A DNA stretch of 64,000 nucleotides from Xanthobacter tagetidis (GCF_003667445.1 NZ_RCTF01000016.1:1-64000), one strand, 5' to 3'. Numbered from the stretch's first letter, positions 49,419 through 58,462 are shown. Made by a program: numbers and translations. Notes: a model not told the origin generated them from the sequence alone.

Positions 49419-50495
49419 CTAGAGACGGGACAGGACGCGGCCCGAGGCCGCATCGAACACGCGGACCCGCTCCATGTCGAAGCTGATGCCCACCTCGGCG
49501 CCGAGCGGCGGCACCTTGGTGACCGGCGTGCGGGCGACCAGCCGGTCGGCGCCCACGACGATCTCCGCCAGCGCCTCCGAGCCGATCAGCTCGGTGCGGT
49601 CCACCCGGCCGCAGGCGAGCGCCGTGCCGTCCGCCGGGCCGACGATCACCTCCTCCGGCCTGACGCCGAGCAGGATCTCGCCCGCATCGGCGCGCTCGGG
49701 GACATGGGTGGTGAAGGCCGGATGGCTCACCACGCTGCCCGATCCGTTGGGCTTCATCGCGCAGCGCAGGAGGCTCATTTCCGGCGAGCCGATGAAGGTG
49801 GCGACGAAGGTGTTCTGCGGCCGCATGTAGAGGTCCATGGGCGCGCCCACCTGCTGGAGCCGGCCGTCCGAGAGGATGGCGACGCGGGTGCCGAGCGTCA
49901 TCGCCTCGATCTGGTCGTGGGTCACGTAGATGACGGTGAGGCCGAGCTCCTTGTGCAGGCGCTTCAGCTCGCCGCGCATGTGGGTGCGCAGCTTGGCGTC
50001 GAGGTTGGAGAGCGGCTCGTCGAACAGGAACACCTTGGGCTGGCGCACCAGCGCCCGGCCGATGGCGACGCGCTGGCGCTCGCCGCCGGAGAGCACGTTG
50101 GGCTTGCGCTCCAACAGGTGGGTGATGTGCAGGATCTCCGCCGCCTCGCGGATGCGCCGGTCGATCTCCGGCTTGGACAGGCTGGAGGTCTTCAACAGGC
50201 CGAACGCCATGTTCCTGTAGGCGGTCATGTGCGGGTAGAGCGCGTAGGACTGGAACACCATGGCGATGTCGCGCTTCTGCGGCTCGGCATGGGTCACGTC
50301 GCGCCCGTCGATCAAAAGGCGGCCCGCGGTGATGTCCTCCAGGCCCGCGATCATGCGCAGCGTGGTGGACTTTCCGCAGCCCGAGGGGCCGACCAGGACC
50401 ATGAATTCCTTGTCCGCCACCGCGAGGTCGACGGCGTGCACGGTGGGCTTGCCCTGGTAGGACTTGCTGACGCCCTGGAGAACCACTTCGGCCAT
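49419..50495 (-). CDS. ABC transporter ATP-binding protein (UgpC/MalK-like)
   Basis: 358 residues. Walker A GPSGCGKST at 36-44, LSGGERQRV signature at about 134-142, Walker [18 protein letters not shown], switch His in YVTHDQIEAMTLG. C-terminal TOBE/regulatory domain from about 235. Of the UgpC/MsmK type used by sugar and glycerol-3-phosphate importers. Lies between the two permease genes and the DeoR gene. Confidence 0.93.
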   Translation of the reverse strand: MAEVVLQGVSKSYQGKPTVHAVDLAVADKEFMVLVGPSGCGKSTTLRMIAGLEDITAGRLLIDGRDVTHAEPQKRDIAMVFQSYALYPHMTAYRNMAFGLLKTSSLSKPEIDRRIREAAEILHITHLLERKPNVLSGGERQRVAIGRALVRQPKVFLFDEPLSNLDAKLRTHMRGELKRLHKELGLTVIYVTHDQIEAMTLGTRVAILSDGRLQQVGAPMDLYMRPQNTFVATFIGSPEMSLLRCAMKPNGSGSVVSHPAFTTHVPERADAGEILLGVRPEEVIVGPADGTALACGRVDRTELIGSEALAEIVVGADRLVARTPVTKVPPLGAEVGISFDMERVRVFDAASGRVLSRL

Positions 50496-50520
50496 GACGA
50501 TACCCCTGTGCCGATTATCC

Positions 50521-51408
50521 CTACTTCAGGCCCGCGTGCATGAAGCTGTCCACGAAGCGGCGCTGGAAGATGACGAAGAACAGCAGCAGCGGCGACACCA
50601 CCACCACGGTCGCCGCCATCAGGCGCGTCCAGTCGGCTCCGCTGTCGGACTTCGCCAGGAGGCCGAGGCCGATGGGCAGCGTGCGCACGCTCTCCGAATT
50701 GGTGACCAGCAGCGGCCACATATAGTCGTTCCAGTGCGTCACCACCGCGATGATGGAGAACGCGATCAGCGTCGGCTTCACCAGCGGCAGATAGACGTGC
50801 CACAGGATGCCGAGATGGCCGCAGCCGTCGAGCCGGGCCGCGTCGGCCAGCTCGGTGGGCACCTGCCGGAACGCCTGGCGCAGCATGAAGGTGCCGTAGC
50901 CCGAGGCGACGAACGGCACGATCAGCGCCGGCAGGGAATTCAGGATGCCGAGCTCCCGCACCGTGACGAAATTGGTGAGGAAGGTGGCGTAGATCGGGAA
51001 CATGATCTGCAGCAGGAACAGCGTGAAGAGGATGTTCTTGCCGGGGAAGTTCAGCCGCGCGAAGGCATAGGCCGCGAGTGTGATGGTGATCAGCTCGCAC
51101 ACCAGGATGCCGCCGGTGGCGAGCACCGAGTTGATGAGATAGGTGCCGAACGGCGCCACCGCCATGGCGGCCGGATAATTGCCCCATTGCAGCACCGCCG
51201 GCAGGATGCCGGCATTGGGATCGAACACCTCGGTGCGTGACTTCAGCGAGGTGATGATGATCCAGGCCAGCGGGCTGATCCAGAACAGCATCAGCGGCAG
51301 CAGCACGAAATGCAGCCAGTTGCGCCGGAGCGCAGTGCGCAGCGCGAGCAGCGTGCCGCGCGAGGTGGCGGGGGCGGACAATTCGATCGGGTCCTGGAGG
51401 GTCGCCAT
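50521..51408 (-). CDS. ABC transporter permease (UgpE/MalG-like)
   Basis: 295 residues, six helices, start eight bases after the first permease stop. The EAA loop reads DAARLDGCGHLGILWHVYLP (about 189-208). First helix LPLMLFWISPLAWIIITSL. Second half of the carbohydrate-type (CUT1) channel. Confidence 0.92.
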   Translation of the reverse strand: MATLQDPIELSAPATSRGTLLALRTALRRNWLHFVLLPLMLFWISPLAWIIITSLKSRTEVFDPNAGILPAVLQWGNYPAAMAVAPFGTYLINSVLATGGILVCELITITLAAYAFARLNFPGKNILFTLFLLQIMFPIYATFLTNFVTVRELGILNSLPALIVPFVASGYGTFMLRQAFRQVPTELADAARLDGCGHLGILWHVYLPLVKPTLIAFSIIAVVTHWNDYMWPLLVTNSESVRTLPIGLGLLAKSDSGADWTRLMAATVVVVSPLLLFFVIFQRRFVDSFMHAGLK

Positions 51409-51416
51409 GGCCGGCC

Positions 51417-52319
51417 TCAGCGTCCGAGATAGTGCACGCGCCGTCCGAACACGAGCGCGACGAGGGTGATGAGGCCGCCCACGAACAGCAGCAGCACGTT
51501 GGCGAGGGTCGAGGCGTAGCCGATGTCCTGGTACTGGAAGCCGTTCTGGTAGATGTAGAAGGTCAGCACGTTGGTGGCGTCAGCCGGCCCGCCCTGCGTC
51601 ATCACGTAGACGTAGTCGAAGATCTGGTAGGAGTGCAGCAGGCCGATGATGATGACGAAGTAGAGCGTCGGCGAGATCAGCGGCACGGTGATGTGGATCA
51701 GCCGGTCGATGGCCGACACGCCGTCGAGCTTCGCCGCCTCGTGCAAGTCGGCGGGGATCATCTGCAGGGCCGCCAGCAGGATCAGCATGAAGTAGCCGGC
51801 ATACTTCCAGATGCTCATGAAGATGATGGCCGGCAGCGCCCAGCGCGCGTCGTAGAGCCACTCCACCTTGGGCAGGCCGAGCGCGGCGATGGCGGAATTG
51901 ATCGGCCCGTAGCCCGGCGCATAGAGGAACACCCACACCATGCCGGCGGCCACCGAAGGGATCATCACCGGGTAGAAGAAGGCCGAGCGGTAGAAGGTCA
52001 TGCCGCGCAGCTTGCTGTCGAGCGCCACCGCCAGCAGCAGCGCCACCGTGATGGCGCAGGGAATGGTGACGAGGGTGTAGAACACGGTATTGCCGAGCGA
52101 CTTCCAGAACAGCTTGTCGGTCCACAGCCGCTCGTAGTTCTCAAACCCGAGGAAATAGATCTTGTTCGACCCCAGCACCACGTCGTGGAAGCTGAAATAG
52201 ATCGAGCGCAGGATCGGCCAGTAGGTGAAGGTGGCGAGGAAAACGAGCGACGGCAGCAGCAGCAGATAGGCGAGCCCCGCCTCCGACACGCGGGCACGCA
52301 ATGCGGGACCTGTCACCAT
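51417..52319 (-). CDS. ABC transporter permease (UgpA/MalF-like)
   Basis: 300 residues from ATG 52319, which has GAGGATC seven bases before; ATG 52355 lacks a ribosome site. Six helices, with the EAA loop EAAKLDGVSAIDRLIHITVP. CUT1-family permease paired with the 50521 gene. About 270 bases separate it from the binding-protein gene, holding a strong hairpin. Confidence 0.92.
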   Translation of the reverse strand: MVTGPALRARVSEAGLAYLLLLPSLVFLATFTYWPILRSIYFSFHDVVLGSNKIYFLGFENYERLWTDKLFWKSLGNTVFYTLVTIPCAITVALLLAVALDSKLRGMTFYRSAFFYPVMIPSVAAGMVWVFLYAPGYGPINSAIAALGLPKVEWLYDARWALPAIIFMSIWKYAGYFMLILLAALQMIPADLHEAAKLDGVSAIDRLIHITVPLISPTLYFVIIIGLLHSYQIFDYVYVMTQGGPADATNVLTFYIYQNGFQYQDIGYASTLANVLLLFVGGLITLVALVFGRRVHYLGR

Positions 52320-52526
52320 GGCGATCCTCTTGCTGTCTTGCCTGTTCAATCGCATCCCGGACCAGCGGCACCGAAGGTGGAGCGCCGATCCGGGACTTGA
52401 GGGGAAAAGTCGGCCAAGCCGGCCATACCCCGCAACGCCCTTCCTATGAAGCCGCCTTCGGCGACCTCTTGCGCTGGACCCCGGATCTCCTTCCGCTCAT
52501 CGCTTCAGTCGGCCGGGGCGCGGCGT

Positions 52527-52561
52527 CCATGGCCGGGACAGGGGGAGCATCCCGGCCATGG
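52527..52561 (-). other. Intercistronic hairpin between binding-protein and permease genes
   Basis: Perfect 12-base stem CCATGGCCGGGA / TCCCGGCCATGG with an 11-base loop, 32 bases after the binding-protein stop. No T tract. As between malE and malF in enteric bacteria, such a stem can protect the upstream mRNA and raise binding-protein yield over permease (family knowledge; not shown here). Confidence 0.5.
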
Positions 52562-52592
52562 CGCCGGTTGAGAGGGCGTAGCCCCTCGACGG

Positions 52593-53900
52593 TCAGGAGC
52601 GCCGGCGCAGCAGGCGCTGGATCTCGCGGTTGGAATTGTCGGCCGCCTCCTTCAGCGCCGCGTCCGGCTTGATCTCGCCGGCGAGCGTGCGGTCGAGGGC
52701 GCTCTTCAGGTATTCGCGGACCTTGTGATAGCCCGGCACCTGGAGGAAGGCGCCGGCATAGGCGGACTGCTCCAGCGCCACCTTGGCCTGCGGCACCTCC
52801 TTGAGATAGGCCAGCATCTCCGGCGTCTCCCACGAGGACTTGCGCACCGCCAGATAGCCGGTGTCGCGGCCCCACTGCGACTGCACGTCGGTGGAGGTCA
52901 TCCACTTGGCGAAGGTCCAGGAAGCCTCGATGGCGGCGTCCGACTGCTTCTTGGCGATCATGATGGGACCGCCGCCCTGGCAGGCGCCGAAGGTCTTGTT
53001 CTTCGGCATGAAGGCGACGTCCACCTTGAACGGCGAGGAGGTGCGCAGGTTCGTGAGCGAGCCGGTGGAGTGGTAGAGCATGGCGGTGCGGCCCGCCATG
53101 AAGTCGTTGGCCGAGCCCTGCCAGGTGGAGGCCGGCGGCATCACGCCCGCTTTCACCAGCTTGACCCAGAATTCCAGCGCATCGACCGCCTCGGGCTTGT
53201 CGAACAGCACCTTGTCCTTGGTCCACGGCACCAGTGCGTTCTGGCGGCAGAAGCACTCGAAGATCCAGTCGTGCCAGCCGCCGCCGATGGTGAGGCCCCA
53301 GCGCTTCAGCTCGCCGTTCTCGCGCACGGTGAGCGCCTTGGAGACTTCGAGCAGCTCGTCCCAGGTGACCGGAGGCTTGGCGATGCCGGCGGCCTTGAAG
53401 GCATCGGCATTGAAATAGAGCACCGGCGTCGAGGGCTGGAACGGCAGGCCGTAGAGCTTGCCGTCGGAGACCGCGGTCTCCAGGAAGCCGGGGATGAAGT
53501 CCTGGTAGATGTCCGTCTTCTTCGCCTTGTCGGTGACGTCGGCGAGCGCGTCGAGGCCGAGGAAGGTCTGGAGCGCCGAGTTGATGGGCAGCCAGGTGGC
53601 GGGCGGATCGCCCACGCCGAGCGCGGTGATCACCTTCTGCTCGGTGTTGTCGTAGCTGCCCGCATAGATCGCCTCGACCTCGATCTTCTCGTGCGCGGCG
53701 TTGAACTTGGAGATCATGGTGGAGACCAGCTTGTTGATGTCTCCGGAGACGCCCACCGGATACATGAACTGGACCTTCACCTTGTCCGGCGCCGCATAAG
53801 CGGGACGGGAGCGCAGCCCCGCGGAGGCGGCGACGGCGGCAGCGCCACCGAGGAGAACACCGCGCCGGGAAATGTGGGAAATTGTGGATTTTACCGACAT
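52593..53900 (-). CDS. ABC extracellular solute-binding protein family 1 (UgpB-like), Tat-exported
   Basis: 435 residues from ATG 53900, with AGAGGAA six bases before. The signal is twin-arginine (HISRRGVLLGGAAAVAASAG, cleavage near PAYAA), so the protein is probably exported folded. Mature part shows VKVQFMYPVGVSGDINKLV, EVEAIYAGSYDN, GDPPATWLPINSALQTF and AGRTAMLYHSTGS, the family-1 carbohydrate/glycerol-phosphate binding pattern. First gene of the - strand operon of transporter, DeoR regulator and phosphatase. It is divergent from the phosphodiesterase at 54236. Confidence 0.92.
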   Translation of the reverse strand: MSVKSTISHISRRGVLLGGAAAVAASAGLRSRPAYAAPDKVKVQFMYPVGVSGDINKLVSTMISKFNAAHEKIEVEAIYAGSYDNTEQKVITALGVGDPPATWLPINSALQTFLGLDALADVTDKAKKTDIYQDFIPGFLETAVSDGKLYGLPFQPSTPVLYFNADAFKAAGIAKPPVTWDELLEVSKALTVRENGELKRWGLTIGGGWHDWIFECFCRQNALVPWTKDKVLFDKPEAVDALEFWVKLVKAGVMPPASTWQGSANDFMAGRTAMLYHSTGSLTNLRTSSPFKVDVAFMPKNKTFGACQGGGPIMIAKKQSDAAIEASWTFAKWMTSTDVQSQWGRDTGYLAVRKSSWETPEMLAYLKEVPQAKVALEQSAYAGAFLQVPGYHKVREYLKSALDRTLAGEIKPDAALKEAADNSNREIQRLLRRRS

Positions 53901-54235
53901 CTCATTCCTCTCACAGAGCGAGTGGGCATGGACAGGCGTGCGCCGTCCGCCACCGGAAAGCAGCATTAAAACGCTTGTGCTGTAACTCCCCAGGGGACGA
54001 CGCCGCAGGATGGCGAGCCTGCTTGGGCGGTGTGTTCTTAAAACCGTTTCGGTGACAGTGATGTGACCTTAACTCTGGGTAATTTGGAAATCGAGGCTAT
54101 AAATTGAGCAAGATGCACAAATAACCACATAAATCCTCAGGCACCTCGACCAAACGCGCATCAAGTCCTAGAAGGAGCGTGGTTGCCCTGTGGAAGCGTC
54201 CGGCGGATCGGCGCCGGCGCGTTGAGGTGATTTCG
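53901..54235. other. 335-base divergent promoter region
   Basis: Separates the UgpB-like and phosphodiesterase genes. AT-rich around 54060-54130 with TATAAATTG. It contains the possible Pho box listed at 54052. No gene is seen. Confidence 0.5.
54052..54069 (-). promoter_or_regulatory. Possible Pho box
   Basis: Read on the - strand: AGGTCAC followed, 11 bases on, by CTGTCAC. The second half-site matches the CTGTCAT PhoB consensus at six of seven, the first at four of seven. Location 150 bases upstream of the UgpB-like start and the phosphate-linked genes around it make PhoB control plausible, not proven. Confidence 0.3.
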
Positions 54236-55000
54236 ATGCTGATCGCGCAGCTCACGGACTTTCACGTCACCCTGCCCGGCCAAACCGCCGGCGGCGTCGA
54301 CACGCGCGCGGCCTTCGCCGCGCTCGTCGAACGGGTGCGCGCGCTGGCGCCGCGGCCAGAGCTGCTGCTGGTCTCCGGCGATCTCGCAGAGGCCGGCGTG
54401 GACGCGGAATACGCTTTCGTCCTGGAGGGTCTCGAAAGCCTCGGCATCCCGTTCCTCGCCGTGCCGGGCAACCACGATGCGCCCGCCCCGCTGCGCCGCG
54501 TGCTCGCGCGCCACACCGGTACCGAGCCGGAGCACGGGGGCCTCGTCCACGAACAGGGCGGCCTGCGCGTCATCGGCCTCGACACGCTGGTCGAGGGGGC
54601 GAGCCACGGCGCCCTGCCCCCGGCGCAGATCGCTTGGCTCAAGGGTGTGCTGGGTGCCGGCGATGGCCTGCCGACGCTGATCTTCATGCATCACCCGCCG
54701 TTCGCCACCGGCCTGCCGGCCATGGACGAGATCGGTATCCGGGAAGGCCGCGACGCGCTGTCGGACCTGCTGGCGGGCCGGCGCGACATTCTCGGGCTCG
54801 TGTGCGGCCACGTGCACCGGGCCATCTCCGGCAGCTTCGCCGGGCACCGGGCCTTCATCGCGCCGTCCGCCAGCCACCAGTTCGCGCTGGATTTTGCCGG
54901 GCCCGGCTTCCGCGTGGTGCGGGAACCCACACAGATCGCGCTCCACCGCGTGGCGGACGGGCGGCTCGTCTCCTACCTCGTCCCCGGGCCGCCGCTTTAG
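54236..55000 (+). CDS. Metallophosphoesterase, GpdQ/CpdA-like phosphodiesterase
   Basis: 254 residues from ATG 54236 with GAGGTGA seven bases before. All five calcineurin-type metal motifs are present: AQLTDFHV (Asp, His), LLVSGDLAEAG, VPGNHDAP, FMHHPPF and CGHVHRA. Length and order resemble Enterobacter GpdQ, a glycerophosphodiesterase with Fe/Zn-type sites; class-III cAMP phosphodiesterases are the other close group. No signal peptide, so it acts in the cytoplasm. Divergent from the UgpB-like gene, it probably cleaves an imported phosphodiester (inference). Confidence 0.87.
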   Translation: MLIAQLTDFHVTLPGQTAGGVDTRAAFAALVERVRALAPRPELLLVSGDLAEAGVDAEYAFVLEGLESLGIPFLAVPGNHDAPAPLRRVLARHTGTEPEHGGLVHEQGGLRVIGLDTLVEGASHGALPPAQIAWLKGVLGAGDGLPTLIFMHHPPFATGLPAMDEIGIREGRDALSDLLAGRRDILGLVCGHVHRAISGSFAGHRAFIAPSASHQFALDFAGPGFRVVREPTQIALHRVADGRLVSYLVPGPPL

Positions 55001-55009
55001 GCACCGCCC

Positions 55010-56032
55010 TCAGCGCCAGCCGAGCGCGGGCGCCACCTGCGTCAGGATCGCCTCGATCACGTGGGCGTTGTAGTCGACGCCCAGCTGGTTGGGCACGGTC
55101 AGGAGCAGCGTGTCCGCCTCCTGTATCGCCTCGTCCTGCGCCAATTCGGCGATCAGCTCGTCCGGCTCGGCGGCATAGGAGCGGCCGAAGATGGCCCGCG
55201 TGCTCTCGTCGATGTAGCCGACCTGGTCCTTTTCCTTGCCGCCGCGGCCGAAAAAGGCGCGGTCGCGATCGTCCACCACGGCGATGATGGAGCGGCTCAC
55301 CGACACCCGCGGTTCGCGCGCATGCCCGGCCTCCTTCCAGGCCTCCCGGTAGGCGCGGATCTGCGCCGCCTGCTGGACGTGGAAGGCGGCACCGCCCTCG
55401 TCGTTCTTCAGGGTGGAACTCTGCAGGTTCATGCCGAGCTGCGCCGCCCACACCGCGGTGGCGTTGGAGCTCGCGCCCCACCAGATGCGCTCGCGCAGGC
55501 CCTCCGCATGGGGCTCCAGCCGCAGCAGGCCCGGCGGGTTGGGGAACATGGGGGTCGGATTGGGCTGGGCGAAGCCCTCGCCCCTGAGCACGTCGAGGAA
55601 CACCTCCGCATGGCGCCGCGCCATGTCGGCGTCGGACTGCCCATCCGCGGGGCGGTAGCCGAAATAGCGCCAGCCGTCGATCACCTGCTCGGGCGAGCCG
55701 CGGCTGATGCCGAGCTGGAGCCGCCCGCCGGCGATGAGGTCGGCCGCGCCGGCATCCTCCGCCATGTAGAGCGGGTTCTCGTAGCGCATGTCGATGACGG
55801 CGGTGCCGATCTCGATGCGGCGCGTCCGCGCCCCCACCGCCGCGAGCAGCGGAAACGGCGAGCCGAGCTGGCGCGCGAAGTGGTGCACCCGGAAATAGGC
55901 GCCGTCCGCCCCCAGTTCCTCGGCCGCGACCGCGAGCTCGATGGATTGGAGCAGCGCGTCGGCTGCCGAACGCGTCTGCGAATGGGGCGAGGGATTCCAG
56001 TGCCCGAACGAGAGAAAGCCGATCTTCTTCAC
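55010..56032 (-). CDS. LLM-class flavin-dependent oxidoreductase (luciferase-like monooxygenase)
   Basis: 340 residues from GTG 56032 (GTG 56038 is also possible); the open frame further upstream is antisense to the regulator. Bacterial-luciferase barrel: KKIGFLSFGHWNP, LGADGAYFRVHHFARQLGSPFPLL (about 44-67), IEIGTAVIDMRYENPLYMAEDAG, GGRLQLGISRGSPEQ, ISRG binding the FMNH2 phosphate, and RIWWGASSN. These enzymes use reduced flavin and O2 on varied substrates; substrate unknown. It follows the IclR gene by 95 bp on the same strand. Confidence 0.9.
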   Translation of the reverse strand: MKKIGFLSFGHWNPSPHSQTRSAADALLQSIELAVAAEELGADGAYFRVHHFARQLGSPFPLLAAVGARTRRIEIGTAVIDMRYENPLYMAEDAGAADLIAGGRLQLGISRGSPEQVIDGWRYFGYRPADGQSDADMARRHAEVFLDVLRGEGFAQPNPTPMFPNPPGLLRLEPHAEGLRERIWWGASSNATAVWAAQLGMNLQSSTLKNDEGGAAFHVQQAAQIRAYREAWKEAGHAREPRVSVSRSIIAVVDDRDRAFFGRGGKEKDQVGYIDESTRAIFGRSYAAEPDELIAELAQDEAIQEADTLLLTVPNQLGVDYNAHVIEAILTQVAPALGWR

Positions 56033-56127
56033 GATCACATGCCCGATGGGAGAAGCCGGCAGGCTACCCCCGCGCGCCCGCGGCCGCACCCGCAAATCGC
56101 GCCCGCCGGACCTGCGCCGGATGCAGA

Positions 56128-56913
56128 TCAGCCGCCCCGAGCGGCCCCCCTGGGACGGGAGGCGACGGCGCGCTCCGCCTCGCGCCGCATGAGCGCGACC
56201 ACCTCGGCGCGCCGGTCCTCCTCCAGGCGGCTGGAAATGGCGGCGATGCCGAGCGCCAGGGGCGGCAGGCCCGGCCGCTCCGGCACCACCACGCCGATGC
56301 CGCTCACGCCCGGCGTGATGTCGTTGAAGTTCAGCGCATAGCCCAGCTCCCGCGCCCGCTCCACCAGCCGGGTGAGGATCTCCGCATTGATGCGCCCGTA
56401 GCGCGGAAGGCGCGGCGCGTTGAAGGCGATCACCTCCCGCGCCTCCTCCTGCGGCAGCGAGGCGAGCAGCGCGATGCCGCCGGCGGTGGTGCCCATGGGG
56501 CGCCGGGCCCCCACCTCCACCGTCAGCGCCTTGATGGGATAGGTGCCCTCGCGCCGGTCGAGGCACACGGTGTCGAACCGGCTGCGCACGGTGAGGAAGG
56601 TGGTGTCGCCGCTCTCCTCGGCGACGGCGTTGAGCGCGGGCGCGAACATGGCCCTGAGGTCCAGCTCCGGAGCGGCGGCGAGCCCCAGCTCGTAGGCGAA
56701 CGGGCCGAGGAAGAAGCGCCGGTCCGCATCCTGGCGCGCGAGGCCCTCGTGACACAGCGCCAGCAGCAGGCGGTGCGCGGTCGGGCGCTCCAGCTCCGCC
56801 TCGAAGGCGATGTCCGCCACCTTCAGGCCGACCCGGTTGTTGGCCCCGAGCACGCGCAGGATGCGCGCCACGCGCTGCACCGCCTGGGTGCCGGGAGGGG
56901 GAGCATCCGCCAT
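56128..56913 (-). CDS. IclR-family transcriptional regulator
   Basis: 261 residues. N-terminal winged HTH (about 8-70: VQRVARILRVLGANNRVGLKV, ERPTAHRLLLALCHEG) and C-terminal GAF-like effector domain (about 85-245) with RPMGTTAGGIALLASLP and NFNDITPGVSGIGVVV. IclR proteins are repressors or activators of divergent catabolic genes. The FAD oxidoreductase gene is divergent, and two mirror-image 14-base sites lie between them. Confidence 0.92.
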   Translation of the reverse strand: MADAPPPGTQAVQRVARILRVLGANNRVGLKVADIAFEAELERPTAHRLLLALCHEGLARQDADRRFFLGPFAYELGLAAAPELDLRAMFAPALNAVAEESGDTTFLTVRSRFDTVCLDRREGTYPIKALTVEVGARRPMGTTAGGIALLASLPQEEAREVIAFNAPRLPRYGRINAEILTRLVERARELGYALNFNDITPGVSGIGVVVPERPGLPPLALGIAAISSRLEEDRRAEVVALMRREAERAVASRPRGAARGG

Positions 56914-56920
56914 GCAATCT

Positions 56921-56934
56921 CCATATTATGGACA
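56921..56934. promoter_or_regulatory. Operator-like site 1 for the IclR regulator
   Basis: CCATATTATGGACA, seven bases upstream of the regulator's ATG. It is the exact reverse complement of site 2 at 57014-57027, and its core CCATATTATGG is itself nearly palindromic. Probably autoregulatory. Confidence 0.55.
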
Positions 56935-57013
56935 AACTGATGAGCCTCAAGGCCTTGTTTAGCGATATTTCATGTGATTTCTTTTGCCGCACTCAAAACA
57001 AGCCAGCGGGCAA

Positions 57014-57027
57014 TGTCCATAATATGG
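57014..57027. promoter_or_regulatory. Operator-like site 2 for the IclR regulator
   Basis: TGTCCATAATATGG, exact inverted copy of site 1, 43 bases upstream of the FAD oxidoreductase start. The 79 bases between the sites would hold both divergent promoters. Confidence 0.55.
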
Positions 57028-57070
57028 CCATTTTGACCCTGCGGCAACAGGCAAGGCACAGGACGGATCC

Positions 57071-58462
57071 ATGCGACATCTCGATACGGACGTGGCGGTC
57101 ATCGGCGGCGGTGCCGCCGGCATCGGCGCCGCCATCGCCGCGGCCAAGACCGGCGCGCGCACGGTGCTGGTGGAGGCGGGCCCCATGCTCGGCGGCGAGC
57201 TGCTCTCCGGCATGTCGGTGGACGGCGTGCTCAATGCGCGCGGCGAGTGGGTGGTGCGCGGCGTCGCCGAGGAAATCTTCGAGGAGTGCCGGCAGATGCA
57301 GGGCTTCATCGGCCCGCTGCACGACTTCCGGCTGATCTGCTACGTGTGCTGCGACCCGGAGGTGCTGAAGCTCGCCATTCCGCGCGTGCTCGCCCGCTAC
57401 GGCGTCCAGGTCATCCTCTACAGCCAGGTCAGCGAGACCTATTCGGACAATGGCGAGGTGGAGGCCGTGGTGATCTCCCACCGCGACAGCCGCACGCTCC
57501 TGACCGCGCGCTATTTCGTCGACGCCTCGGGCGATGGCGACGTGGCGGTGCAGGCCGGCGCGCCCTTTGAGATTTCCGACGCCTCCGGCGACCTCCAGCC
57601 GCTCTCGCTCATGTTCCGCATGTCGGGAGTGGAGAACGCACCGTTCCTCGACTTCGTGCGCGACAACGCGGCCTCGCTGGCGGTGGGCGAGAGCGACTAT
57701 GTTCGCGGCGGCCGCTCCGACGAGGAACTGGCGCAGGCGATCCACGCCCAGGGCGCGCCCAGCGTGTTCTTCAAGGGCAACGGCCCGTTCCTCGGCGGCG
57801 CGATCCAGCGCGGCGACATGTTCCCCACCGCGCTCATCATGATCATGCCCACCTCGGAGGCCCGCAAGGAAGTGTGCGTCAACGCCACCCGCGTCGCCGA
57901 GAACATCATGGGCACCGACGCGGCGGCGGTCTCGGCCGCCATGCCGCTGCTCACCGAGCAGGTGTGGCAGGCCGCGCGCTTCCTGAAAGAGAACGTGCCC
58001 GGCTTCGAGAACGCCGCCTTCGCCGGCGTCGCCCCCCGCATCGGCATCCGCGAGACCCGGCGCATCATGGGCGAATACGTGCTCACCGGCGAGGATTGCC
58101 GCACCGGGCGCAAGATGCGCGACGTCGTCACCAAGGGCGCGCACCACATCGACATCCACCAGGAAGGCATCAAGCAGGTGCGCATCCCGGTGGAGAATGG
58201 CGGCTCCTACGACATCCCGTGGCAGTCGCTGATCCCGCAGGGGCTGAAGAACCTCGTGGTCGCCGGGCGCTGCATGTCCTCCACCCGCGAGGCCAACGGC
58301 ACCACGCGCATGATGGGCCAGTGCCTCGGCATGGGACATGCCGCCGGCACCGCCGCCGCCATGGCGGTGAGCGGCGAGCTCGCCGACATCCGCAAGCTGC
58401 CGCTCGACCGCCTGCAGGCCACCCTGCGCGAGCAGGGGGCGGTGCTCGAAGGCACCCACTGA
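57071..58462 (+). CDS. FAD-dependent oxidoreductase (FAD_oxidored/PF12831 type)
   Basis: 463 residues. N-terminal FAD fold DVAVIGGGAAGIGAAIAAAKTGARTVLVE (positions about 7-35), GGELLSGM near 43, SGDGDVAVQAG at about 156-166 and the C-terminal AGRCMSSTREANGTTRMMGQCLGMGHAAG, which caps the flavin. This family includes flavin enzymes acting on hydroxy acids and aromatics; substrate unknown. Controlled probably by the divergent IclR protein. A Bug-type binding-protein gene follows after 118 bp, suggesting uptake plus oxidation of one carboxylate. Confidence 0.85.
   Translation: MRHLDTDVAVIGGGAAGIGAAIAAAKTGARTVLVEAGPMLGGELLSGMSVDGVLNARGEWVVRGVAEEIFEECRQMQGFIGPLHDFRLICYVCCDPEVLKLAIPRVLARYGVQVILYSQVSETYSDNGEVEAVVISHRDSRTLLTARYFVDASGDGDVAVQAGAPFEISDASGDLQPLSLMFRMSGVENAPFLDFVRDNAASLAVGESDYVRGGRSDEELAQAIHAQGAPSVFFKGNGPFLGGAIQRGDMFPTALIMIMPTSEARKEVCVNATRVAENIMGTDAAAVSAAMPLLTEQVWQAARFLKENVPGFENAAFAGVAPRIGIRETRRIMGEYVLTGEDCRTGRKMRDVVTKGAHHIDIHQEGIKQVRIPVENGGSYDIPWQSLIPQGLKNLVVAGRCMSSTREANGTTRMMGQCLGMGHAAGTAAAMAVSGELADIRKLPLDRLQATLREQGAVLEGTH

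Noticed and set aside
56033-56992. 660-residue frame extending the LLM monooxygenase upstream
   Set aside because: The extension overlaps the IclR gene in another frame and translates to Gly/Ala/Arg-rich sequence without domains. The LLM fold begins at 56032.
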